This document shows, piece by piece, positions 1 to 7,300 of a stretch of DNA of 11,465 bases. Under the pieces are notes generated by a model. It was given only the letters and a program-made list of their open reading frames with translations, made no database searches and was not told the DNA's origin. Positions within the stretch are counted from its first letter, which is position 1, and each line of letters begins with the position of its first letter. The position numbers and the translations under genes are program-made. Source of the stretch: an uncultured Alphaproteobacteria bacterium (GTDB lineage Bacteria > Pseudomonadota > Alphaproteobacteria > Rhizobiales > Ancalomicrobiaceae); contig CALBKH010000007.1 of NCBI GenBank assembly GCA_937892955.1, forward strand, positions 1-11,465. The letters are read 5' to 3'.

Positions 1-49
1 AATCACGTCAGTAGACGGTCGTCGAGGGCTATCCGCGCACAGGTCTCAT
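1..49. repeat. Left copy of a perfect 49-bp inverted repeat bounding the window
   Basis: Bases 1-49 are the exact reverse complement of 11415-11463, with base 1 facing 11463 and base 49 facing 11415. Identity stops at base 50 (c here against g in the other copy). The left copy starts at the first base of the window, so it may be longer than seen. No tRNA, insertion-sequence end or coding signal is recognisable in it. It could be a dispersed chromosomal repeat, a recombination site, or a repeat at which a sequence assembly broke. Confidence 0.9.
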
Positions 50-85
50 CATACCTCTGATGCAGATGAGAAATTCGCGTGTCTT

Positions 86-119
86 CGAAGGCCGGGTGCA
101 TCGGCACCTTCGGCCTTCG
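86..119 (-). terminator. Hairpin downstream of the queuosine-precursor transporter
   Basis: CGAAGGCCG (86-94) pairs with CGGCCTTCG (111-119), and inside it GGTGC (95-99) pairs with GCACC (104-108) around an ATCG loop, leaving a two-base bulge at 109-110. It begins 4 bases past the stop codon of the minus-strand transporter gene. There is no clean T-tract, only a weak AATTTC stretch further on, so it is a probable but not classical terminator. Confidence 0.6.
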
Positions 120-122
120 GTA

Positions 123-824
123 TCAGGCCGTCGCGCGCGACGCCGGCAGCGGCCACAGCACGTTCATCAGCAGCCGGTAGGGCACCAGGAACGCCGCGGC
201 GAAGCCGAGCTTGACCGCGAAATCGGCGAGCGCCCAGCTCATCCAGCGCGGCGCCTCGACCGACAGGAGGCCGAAGAGCGGTGCGGCCTGGGCCGGGAAC
301 TCCTCGGTCGCCCCGATGAAGCCGAAGGCCGCGGCGAAGGCGAGAGAGAAGAACACCGTGGTGTCCGTCGCCGAGCCGAGCAGCGAACCGACGAACGGCG
401 CCTTCCACCAGCGCACCGCGCGGCGCAGCTTGTCGAACACCGTGACGTCGAGGAGCTGACCGACGAGGAAGGCCGAGGCCGAGGCGACGGCGATGCGCGG
501 CGTGGCGAAAGCCATCGACAGCACCACCGCCAGGAGGAAGCCGACGTAGATCACCCGCCGCGCCGTGACCACGCCGAAGCGCCGGTTGGTGAGGTCGGTG
601 ACCAGGAAGGCCGCCGGATAGGAGAACGCGCCCCAGGTCAGCAGATCGGCGAGATCGAGCCCGCCGATCGTCGCCGTCACCGGGTACTGGACCAGCACGT
701 TGGAGGCGACCACCACCACCACCATGGCGGCGACGGCCGAAACCCAGGCCGAACGCGGAACACCACCCCCGAGGCCCTCGAGGGTGGTGCCGTAGGTCCG
801 ATCGGAAAGTTCGGAACCGGTCAT
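123..824 (-). CDS. yhhQ: Queuosine precursor transporter, YhhQ/VUT family
   Basis: This 233-residue membrane protein probably imports 7-deazaguanine precursors (preQ0/preQ1) for queuosine modification of tRNA; that role is established for the YhhQ family and inferred here. Hydrophobic segments lie near residues 27-46, 62-78, 91-107, 112-130, 145-170 and 195-222, consistent with a six-helix inner-membrane protein. The family hallmark FLVTDLTNRRFG (about residues 73-84) and the SATDTTVF stretch (151-158) are visible. Length is normal for the family. I chose the ATG at 822-824. A TTG at 840-842 would overlap the rpmB stop, but it is a weaker start and adds only six residues. The start lies 14 bases after the rpmB stop on the same strand, so the two genes are probably co-transcribed from the rpmB promoter. 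Family confidence is high; the exact substrate is not shown by the sequence. Confidence 0.88.
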   Translation of the reverse strand: MTGSELSDRTYGTTLEGLGGGVPRSAWVSAVAAMVVVVVASNVLVQYPVTATIGGLDLADLLTWGAFSYPAAFLVTDLTNRRFGVVTARRVIYVGFLLAVVLSMAFATPRIAVASASAFLVGQLLDVTVFDKLRRAVRWWKAPFVGSLLGSATDTTVFFSLAFAAAFGFIGATEEFPAQAAPLFGLLSVEAPRWMSWALADFAVKLGFAAAFLVPYRLLMNVLWPLPASRATA

Positions 825-838
825 ACAACCCGTGCCGA

Positions 839-1132
839 TCAAGCGGCGACCGCGGTCTGCGTGCGAGCGATCTGACGCTTCAGCAGACGGGCACGCGGGG
901 AGAGTTCGCAGTCGGAAGCCTTCGCCAGGAACGCATCGAGACCACCGCGATGCTCCACCGACCGCAGGGCGGCGGCGGAGATGCGCAGACGCACGTTCTG
1001 CTTCAGAGCGTCCGAAATCAGCGTCACGGCGACGAGATTGGGCAGGAAGCGACGGCGGGTCCGGTTGTTGGCGTGGCTGACGTTGTTACCGGTCAGGACC
1101 GCCTTGCCGGTCAGTTCGCAGCGCCGAGCCAT
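839..1132 (-). CDS. rpmB: 50S ribosomal protein L28
   Basis: This is a 97-residue basic protein of the large ribosomal subunit. The N-terminus MARRCELTGKAVLTGNNVSH followed by NNRTRRRFLPNL is diagnostic of bacterial L28, and the LRISAAALRSVEHRGGLDAFL segment is the usual C-terminal part. Length matches alphaproteobacterial L28. The ATG at 1130-1132 is preceded on the minus strand by an AGAAGGA-type ribosome-binding site about 10 bases away. A strong sigma70-like promoter lies 82-110 bases upstream (1214-1242). The transporter gene follows after 14 bases. The genomic pairing with DUF3108, helicase, S4 protein, fdxA and carD genes is, from general knowledge, common in Rhizobiales. Confidence 0.97.
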   Translation of the reverse strand: MARRCELTGKAVLTGNNVSHANNRTRRRFLPNLVAVTLISDALKQNVRLRISAAALRSVEHRGGLDAFLAKASDCELSPRARLLKRQIARTQTAVAA

Positions 1133-1154
1133 GGGTTCATATCCTTCTCGAGTG

Positions 1155-1174
1155 GGGGTCGCGCGAGGGACCCC
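1155..1174 (-). promoter_or_regulatory. Small hairpin in the rpmB leader
   Basis: GGGGTC (1155-1160) and GACCCC (1169-1174) form a 6-bp stem around an 8-base loop inside the predicted rpmB 5' untranslated region of about 75 nt. Ribosomal protein leaders often carry regulatory structure, but no known L28-binding mimic is recognisable. It could equally be a chance stem in GC-rich DNA. Confidence 0.3.
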
Positions 1175-1213
1175 GGGGTTCCACGTCTCACGAGGTGTGG
1201 GAAAAGTCGCCCT

Positions 1214-1242
1214 CCTATAGTGATCGGGCCGGGGTGCGTCAA
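1214..1242 (-). promoter_or_regulatory. Sigma70-type promoter for rpmB
   Basis: On the minus strand the -35 hexamer TTGACG (1237-1242) and -10 hexamer TATAGG (1214-1219) are separated by exactly 17 bases. TTGACG matches five of six consensus bases, and TATAGG four of six. A start point a few bases downstream would give a leader of about 75 nt before the rpmB ATG. It is the best housekeeping promoter I see in the window. Confidence 0.75.
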
Positions 1243-1290
1243 GTCGAAGTCGGTCGCGACGATCGCTCCGCCGGGCCGGTCGGCTCGGCG

Positions 1291-1415
1291 TCTCATACTG
1301 GGCTCATGAAATTCGGACTCGTCCGAGTTTCATGAGCGTCAAGGCCTGGCCGGCCGACGCCCGTTCGGGCTTGCCTTCGCCGACGATGTTTCGAAAAAGT
1401 CGAAACATCGTCGGC
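1291..1415 (-). repeat. Dispersed hairpin-rich intergenic element, copy A
   Basis: Read on the minus strand, this stretch aligns along its length with 7723-7842 on the plus strand. Shared blocks include TTCGAC...TTCGAAAC, the 13-base core GGGCGTCGGCCGG, ACGCTC[A/G]TGAAA, CCGAATTTCA[T/C]GAG and AGTATGA. It can fold into several stems: a long one at 1379-1415, GCCCG/CGGGC, GGCC/GGCC, and a near-perfect palindrome at 1303-1336 with arms CTCATGAAA/TTTCATGAG. It runs from 7 bases past the DJ-1-family stop to about 50 bases before the rpmB promoter. Both copies occupy the same position, 3' of one gene and upstream of the next on the same strand. Its function is unknown. Confidence 0.8.
1379..1415 (-). 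terminator. 16-bp perfect hairpin terminator of the DJ-1-family gene
   Basis: Bases 1379-1394 pair perfectly with 1400-1415 around a 5-base loop. On the minus strand the loop reads CTTTT next to a further T. It starts 7 bases after the stop codon of the DJ-1-family gene, the position expected of an intrinsic terminator, although the poly-T lies in the loop and not after the stem. It also forms the first hairpin of repeat copy A. Confidence 0.75.
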
Positions 1416-1421
1416 TCGGTA

Positions 1422-2291
1422 TCACTCGCGGCGGCTCCGCGCCTCGAGCAGGTCGGCGAAACGACCGGCGAAAGTGTGGACGTCGCCCGGCCAGCGCGCC
1501 GAGAGATAGTTGCCGTCCTCCACCACGAAGGCCGGGCGCGGATCCTCGATCGTGTCGCGCCACAGCCCGAGCGTCTTGCGCAGGAACGACGGCGCGCCCG
1601 GCGCCACGTCGCGAAAATCCTCCGGCTTCTCGAGCGCCCGCGTCACCTCGCGTTCGACCGACATGTGGCCGGGCGGCTGGCCCGGTTCCTCCGGGTAGGT
1701 ACGGTAGTAGTCGGGATCCCAGAAGCGGCCGATGTGGGCGAGGAGGCTCGCCGTACGCTCCTGTTTCCAGGTGAGCGACGTCGTGCGGCGACCGTGGAGC
1801 ACCGAGAGTCCGTCGGCCCGCCGGCTGCGCGCCGCCAGCAACACCCCGTGGCAGACCGCCGCCACCGGTTTGTCGGCGGCGAAGAACGAAGCGACGAGCC
1901 GTTGCAGCACCGGGCTCTCGAGATAGCTGCGCATGCCCCGCGCCCGATGTCCGCCGCCGAGATAGAGCCCGTCGTACTCCTCGACGTAGAGATCGGCCCA
2001 TCGCATCGGCGCGCGATAGGCCGGATCGCCGATCATCTCGAGATGGGCGCGCCGCGCGTCACGATTGGCCCTGAGCAGGAGGCCGAGGAGTTTCAGGCGT
2101 CCGATGAACGGCAACTCGCTCCACGGATCGAGGCCGCGACCGGTGACCATGACCGGATCGGCCTTCGCCGGTCGCCCGCCCGGGGTGGCGAACACCACCG
2201 CGTGGCCGCGTGAGACCAGGATCTTCCAGCCGACCGCGACCTCGGACGGGTCGAAATCGAGAGCGGGCAGCGGAACGACGACGCGAGCCAT
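1422..2291 (-). CDS. DJ-1/PfpI family protein (type 1 glutamine amidotransferase-like domain)
   Basis: This 289-residue protein belongs to the DJ-1/PfpI superfamily, whose members include chaperones, glyoxalases and stress proteins; the activity of this one cannot be told from sequence. The Rossmann-like start MARVVVPLPALDFDPSEVAV is followed by a loop LGGGHRARGM (111-120) and the nucleophile elbow AAVCHGVLLAA (144-154), where Cys147-His148 are the expected reactive pair. It is longer than the common 180-230-residue members, with extra sequence between the glycine loop and N-terminus and in the C-terminal half (TWKQE, EDGNYLSARWPGD). I chose the ATG at 2289-2291, which has GGAG nine bases upstream; an upstream GTG/TTG-type start near 2348 would add a low-complexity leader. 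It is divergent from the DUF3108 gene, with 171 bases between the starts, and ends in a strong hairpin. Confidence 0.85.
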   Translation of the reverse strand: MARVVVPLPALDFDPSEVAVGWKILVSRGHAVVFATPGGRPAKADPVMVTGRGLDPWSELPFIGRLKLLGLLLRANRDARRAHLEMIGDPAYRAPMRWADLYVEEYDGLYLGGGHRARGMRSYLESPVLQRLVASFFAADKPVAAVCHGVLLAARSRRADGLSVLHGRRTTSLTWKQERTASLLAHIGRFWDPDYYRTYPEEPGQPPGHMSVEREVTRALEKPEDFRDVAPGAPSFLRKTLGLWRDTIEDPRPAFVVEDGNYLSARWPGDVHTFAGRFADLLEARSRRE

Positions 2292-2337
2292 GCGGAGGAT
2301 CTCCGACGTTGTCCTTCGGGTGGTAGGGCCGGATCGC

Positions 2338-2352
2338 CGCCTTGGCAAGGCG
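2338..2352. promoter_or_regulatory. Palindrome in the divergent DJ-1/DUF3108 intergenic region
   Basis: CGCCTTG (2338-2344) and CAAGGCG (2346-2352) are perfect 7-bp arms around one central base. The site lies about 50 bases upstream of the DJ-1-family ATG and 110 upstream of the DUF3108 start, so it could be an operator for either gene. No regulator family is recognised, and no clear -35/-10 pair overlaps it. Confidence 0.35.
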
Positions 2353-2462
2353 TCCGGAGGCCGAGGCGGCGTCCGCCCCAGATTCGCCGGGTTCGGCGGC
2401 GAGTTTCGCGCTCACCCGGCGCCGGTCGTCCCGCCGGGCCCAGAGCCTCGTGGGAGAGCCCC

Positions 2463-3308
2463 TTGTCCCCTCGCCTCGCCGTGCCAGCCGCCGCCCTCGC
2501 CCTGCTCCTGGCCGTGCCCGCCGTCGCCGACGCCGCCTCGGCCGAGGCCGCCCTGCCGGCGAAGCCGCAGACCCTGCTGCGCTACTCGGTGACGCTGGCC
2601 GGCCTACCGGTGGCGCGCGCCCAGATGACCCTGACCACCGTCGCCGATCGCTACACCTCGCAGGTCACCTGGCGCACCTCCGGTCTGGTCGACATCTTCG
2701 CCGGCGCCCGTGGCGACGCCACTGCGTCCGGCCAGTTGGGACACGGTCGCCCTCAGCCCTCGACCTACACGCTCGCCTCCGGCGAGGGCCGCAAGGCGGT
2801 CAAGGTCATGCTCGCCATGGCGGGCGGCGCCGTGAAGGCCGCCGAAGCCCAGCCGCCGTCGCGCCAGACCCCCGACCTCGTGCCGTTGCAGCCGCGCCAC
2901 CGCATCGACGTGCTCGATCCGATCAGCGCCGTCCTGATGCCGGCCGACGCCGGCTCCACCGACGGCGGCAAGGTCTGTGACCGCACCCTGCCGATCTACG
3001 ACGGCTGGACCCGCTACGACATCCGCCTCTCGCCCAAGGCGACGCTTCCCAACAAACGCCCCGGCGTGACCGGGCCGGTCGTCGTCTGCGCCGCCCGCTA
3101 CGTCCCCGTCGCCGGTCACCGCGCCCAGCACAAGACCACCCGCTTCATGGAAGCCAACGAAGACCTGTCGGTGATGTTCGGCCACCTCGAAAAGGCCGAC
3201 GTCTGGGTGCCGCTGAAGGTGTCGGTGCGCACCCTGGTCGGCACCGCCGAGGTCGAGGTCGATCAGATCGCCGCCATCGGCGCCGACAAGACCGCCACCG
3301 GCCGCTGA
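2463..3308 (+). CDS. Secreted DUF3108 domain protein
   Basis: This 281-residue protein of unknown function matches the DUF3108 family, common in Proteobacteria and usually exported. A Sec signal peptide is clear: MSPRLAVPAAALALLLAVPA, then an Ala-rich stretch with a likely cleavage after residues 25-27. The mature part has the family's character: repeated beta-strand-like segments, an early LLRYSVTLAGLPVARAQMTL, a middle DVLDPISAVLMP, and a paired-Cys region (KVCDRTLPIYDGW and VVVCAARYVPV). The start is TTG at 2463, with GGGAG eight bases upstream; a GTG at 2481 is possible but would cut into the signal peptide. It is probably periplasmic. A 19-base hairpin follows its stop, and the next gene is over 1 kb away, so it is likely a single-gene unit. 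The family assignment is from pattern recognition; no function should be inferred. Confidence 0.83.
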   Translation: MSPRLAVPAAALALLLAVPAVADAASAEAALPAKPQTLLRYSVTLAGLPVARAQMTLTTVADRYTSQVTWRTSGLVDIFAGARGDATASGQLGHGRPQPSTYTLASGEGRKAVKVMLAMAGGAVKAAEAQPPSRQTPDLVPLQPRHRIDVLDPISAVLMPADAGSTDGGKVCDRTLPIYDGWTRYDIRLSPKATLPNKRPGVTGPVVVCAARYVPVAGHRAQHKTTRFMEANEDLSVMFGHLEKADVWVPLKVSVRTLVGTAEVEVDQIAAIGADKTATGR

Positions 3309-3336
3309 GACCGCCGCCGCGCAGCCACCGATCGTC

Positions 3337-3355
3337 CCATCGCGGCACGCGATGG
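3337..3355 (+). terminator. Hairpin after the DUF3108 gene
   Basis: CCATCGCG (3337-3344) and CGCGATGG (3348-3355) make a perfect 8-bp stem with a GCA loop, beginning 29 bases past the DUF3108 stop. No T-tract follows, so it may be a terminator or a 3'-end stabilising structure. Confidence 0.5.
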
Positions 3356-3430
3356 TGAACGCGACGGTCGCCCCCGCGGCACGGTCGCGCCGCCGGCCGC
3401 CCGGATCTCGAGGCGCGACGTCTCCCAACC

Positions 3431-4240
3431 CCGACATCTCGAGGGAACGAAACGGCAATCGCGCCGGGTCGGTGATTCGTCGCCGCTCTGTTCCCGCTTC
3501 GCTCGATGTGTGAACGCCGCATCGCCGAAACCCGCGTCGCGGCCCTCACGATGCCGTCGCCGGCGGAAACGGATCATCTCCCACTCATCGTTCCGTTTCG
3601 AAACGATTCGGTTGACGCGCCGGCGGGTTCGACGGCGCGAAGCCCCGGCGCCGCTCCGACATCTCGTGTCCCATGGCAGACGCCCCCCTCGATCTCGAGA
3701 GAACGGCGGTGGAACATCTGACACACATGTGATTCGTCGCCGCTTCGTTCCCGCTTCGCTCCGAGAATGAACGTCGCTCGCCGAGAGACGTCGGAGGGGC
3801 CGCCGCGGCGCGCTCGTGGTGCCCACCCCGAGCCCGTCCCGTTTCGGCGCGTATTCCTTACCGACGACGGCGGCGGCGACCTCCACCTCCGTTCCGGCGG
3901 TCTCCAGATCTACCGGCGACACCCGAGGTCGCCACACGATCTCGAGAGAACGAACCCGGAATTCATCGCGATCAGCGATTCGTCGCCGGTCCGTTCACCT
4001 CCCCTTCGCTTCGTTGACGTGTCCATGGAAAGGCAACCGATGATTGCCGCCATCGACGGCGCCGGACCGTGCCCCGTTTCGGCACGAAACCCTTGCCGTC
4101 ACCGTCGGGGCACAGGGCACAAGAGTCCGTGCGGATTCGAGATTTCGTGGTCGCCCCCGGTTCGACCACCGTATCTCGTCCGTGAACGGAAGCGGAATCC
4201 GCGGCGATCAGCGATTCGGACGCGGTTCGTTCGAGACTCG
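3431..4240. repeat. Imperfect tandem array, about 3-4 units of 234-257 bp
   Basis: ATCTCG motifs recur at 3436, 3692, 3939 and 4173. GATTCG motifs recur at 3474, 3731, 3977 and 4213, and TTTCG-centred palindromes at 3595, 3841 and 4077. Exact matches include CGATCTCGAGAGAACG at 3690-3705 and 3937-3952, GATTCGTCGCCG at 3474, 3731 and 3977, TTCCCGCTTCGCT at 3491 and 3748, and GCGATCAGCGATTCG at 3968 and 4204. The offsets (257, 247 and 236) agree across motifs, so whole units were duplicated and have since drifted. Several units also carry a hairpin shortly before the ATCTCG motif (3915-3933, 4148-4168). The array ends about 150 bases before the helicase start. It may be regulatory, encode repeated small RNAs, or be decayed DNA. 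Confidence 0.75.
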
Positions 4241-4389
4241 TTCCGGTTGCCGGGGGATTGCCGAGACCGGGCCGGACGACGGCGCCTCGCAGCTTCACGA
4301 TTTCGAAAGATCGCGCTTTCGCCACGACCCTGTGCTAGAGGTCTGGCCGTTCCGTCCGAAGCCGCCCGGACTCCGCCAGGCTCGATCGT

Positions 4390-7300
4390 TTGCCGACCCG
4401 AGACACCGCTCGCCCTTCCGCCGCCGCGTCGCTGCCCGTCCTGCCGCCGTCGATCCGGGCGCGGACGGTCACGGCCGTGCTCGGGCCGACCAACACCGGC
4501 AAGACCCACCTCGCCATCGAGCGCATGCTGGCCCAGCCCTCCGGCCTCATCGGCCTGCCGCTGCGCCTTCTCGCCCGCGAGGTCTACGGCCGTATCGCCG
4601 AGCGGGCCGGCAAGTCCGCCGTCGCGCTGATCACCGGCGAAGAGAAGATCATTCCCGACGATCCGCGCTATTGGGTGTCGACCGTCGAAGCCATGCCGCG
4701 GCGCACCGACGTCGATTTCGTCGCCATCGACGAGGTCCAGCTCGCCGGCGATCTCGAACGCGGCCACATCTTCACCGATCGCATCCTCAACCTGCGCGGC
4801 CGCCACGAGACGTTGCTGCTCGGGGCGCTGACGGCACGCGACCTGCTCGAGAAGCTGCTGCCGGGCATCAACGTCGTCACCCGCCCGCGCATGTCGCAAC
4901 TCACCTATGCGGGATCGAAGAAGCTGCTGCGGCTTCCCCCTCGCACCGCGGTGGTCGCCTTCTCGGGCGAGGAGGTCTACGGCATCGCCGAACTGATCCG
5001 CCGCCAACGCGGCGGCGCGGCGGTGGTGCTCGGCGCGCTCTCGCCCCGCACCCGCAACGCCCAGGTCGAGCTCTTCCAGTCCGGTGACGTCGACATCCTG
5101 GTCGCCACCGACGCGGTCGGCATGGGGCTCAACCTCGACGTCGATCACGTCGCCTTCGCCGGGTCGCGCAAATTCGACGGCTACCAGTATCGCAACCTCA
5201 ACGCCGCCGAACTCGGCCAGATCGCCGGCCGTGCCGGCCGTCACATGCGCGACGGCACCTTCGGCGTCACCGGTCGCGTCGATCCCTTCGCCGACGAACT
5301 GGTGGAACAACTGGAGACCCACCGTTTCCAGCCGCTCTCCCGTTTGCAGTGGCGCAACCCGGCGCTCGATTTCTCGTCTCTCGCCGCCCTGCGCCGCACC
5401 CTCGACGAGCCGCCGCGCGAAGAAGGCCTCACTCGCGCCCCGCTCGCCGACGACCAGAACGCCCTCGAGCTCGCCGCCCGCGACGAGGACATCGCCCGCT
5501 TCGCCCACGGTGCCGAGCGCGTGGCGCTGCTCTGGGACGTCGCCCAGGTCCCCGACTATCGCAAGATCGCCCCGGCCAATCACGCCGATCTCGTCGCCAC
5601 CCTCTTCCGCTTCCTCGTCGAAAAGGGCACCATCCCCGACGACTGGATCGCCAAGCGGGTGGCGGAGGCGGATCGGACCGACGGCGACATCGACACTTTG
5701 TCGGCCCGTATCGCCCATGTTCGCACATGGACCTTCGTCGCCAATCGCCCCGACTGGTTGACGGACCCCGTCCATTGGCGCGACAAGACACGCGCGATCG
5801 AGGATCGTCTGTCCGACGCGCTGCACGAGAGCCTGACACGGCGGTTCGTGGATCGGCGGACTTCCGTCCTGATGAGACGTCTGAGAGAGAACGCGATGAT
5901 CGAAGCGGAGATCACCACCGGCGGCGACGTCAACGTCGAGGGTCACCGGATCGGGCACCTGGCGGGTTTCCGCTTCGTCGCCGACGCCACCGGCGAAGGC
6001 GAGGACGCCAAGGCGGTGCGCAACGCCGCGGCCAAGGCGCTGGCGGGCGAGATCGAGGCGCGCGCCGACCGGCTCTCGCGCGCCGGCGACGGCGACATCG
6101 TGCTTTCCGCCGACGGGTCCTTACGCTGGCTCGGCGAGGTCGTCGCCAAGCTCGGCCCGGGACAGGACACGCTCCGCCCCGCCGTCCTGGTCATCGCCGA
6201 CGAACAGCTGACCGGCCCGGCCCGCGACAAGGTCCAGGCCCGCCTCGATCTGTGGATCGCCGCCCAGATCGCCAACCTGCTGAAGCCGCTGGTCGACCTG
6301 CGCGACGCCGCCGACATCGAAGGCATCGGCAAGGGTGTCGCCTTCCAGTTGGTCGAAGCCCTCGGTGTGCTCGAGCGCTCGCAGATCGCCGACGAGGTCA
6401 AGGCCCTCGACCAGACGATGCGCGCCTCCTTGCGCAAGTACGGCGTCCGCTTCGGCGCCTATCACGTCTTCGTGCCGGCGCTCCTCAAGCCGGCGCCGTC
6501 GGCGCTGATCGCCCGCCTGTGGTCGCTCGGCCACGCCGACGTCGACACCCACATGGCCGGCGAGCTCAACCATCTCTCGGCCTCCGGCCGCACCTCGATC
6601 CACGTCGACAAGCAGATCCCCAAGCAGCTGTGGCGCATCGCCGGCTTCCGGGTCTGCGGCGAACGCGCCGTGCGCATCGACATCCTCGAGCGCCTCGCCG
6701 ACATCATCCGCCCGCTCGTCGCCTGGAAGCCGCTCGACCCGAGCGTCACACCGCCGGAAGGCGCGGTGCCCGGCGGCGGCGCCTTCACCGTCACCGTGGC
6801 GATGACCTCGCTGCTCGGCTGCTCGGGTGAGGATTTCGCCTCGGTGCTGAAGTCGCTCGGCTACCGCTCGGAGAAGCGCAAGGTGCCGAAGCCGGCGCCC
6901 CGCCTCGTCCATCCGGCGGTGACCGTCACCGCCGAAGAGGCTGCCGCCGCCCCCGCACCCGAGATCGTCTCCTCCGAGACCGCCCCCACCGAACCGGCCG
7001 AGACGCCGGCGGAAGCCGTGGCCGAGGTCGAGGCCATCGTGCCGAGCGAAGCGGCGCCCGCCACCGAACCGGCGGCCGAAGCCGCGCCGGTGGCCGAAGA
7101 GGCATCCGCCGCCGAAGCCGCGCCGGTCGAAGCCGCCCCGATCGAGGCGACCGAGCCGACCGCCGAGCCGACGCCGGCCGAAGACGCGGCGCCCGTCGCC
7201 GAAGCCGCCCCGGCCGAAGCCGAAGCGACGAGTGAGCCCGATACGACGGCCGAGACCGGCGAACCGGAACAGATCGAAATCGAGATCTGGCGGCCCGGCC

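Larger units (their letters stand above)
3309..4389. other. Gene-free stretch of 1081 bases between DUF3108 and the helicase
   Basis: No reading frame here has a plausible start, ribosome-binding site and recognisable protein; the open frames are arginine- and proline-rich products of GC-rich DNA. The stretch looks less GC-rich than its neighbours and is richer in short motifs such as GATTCG and TCTCGAGA. It holds the hairpin at 3337-3355, the imperfect tandem array at about 3431-4240, and some 150 bases before the helicase start in which I see only a weak -10-like CTAGAG at 4335-4340. I recognise no tRNA or known RNA family. Confidence 0.7.

Noticed and set aside
3263..4630. Arginine-rich open frames in the gap before the helicase, on both strands
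   Set aside because: They have no family features and ignore the repeat periodicity; those reaching the helicase are out of its frame, whose own frame is closed by a stop at 4336-4338.
4099..5958. Long minus-strand open frame of 619 codons opposite the helicase start
   Set aside because: It overlaps the motif-bearing helicase frame, has no recognisable domain, and is expected in GC-rich DNA where stops are rare in the antisense frame.
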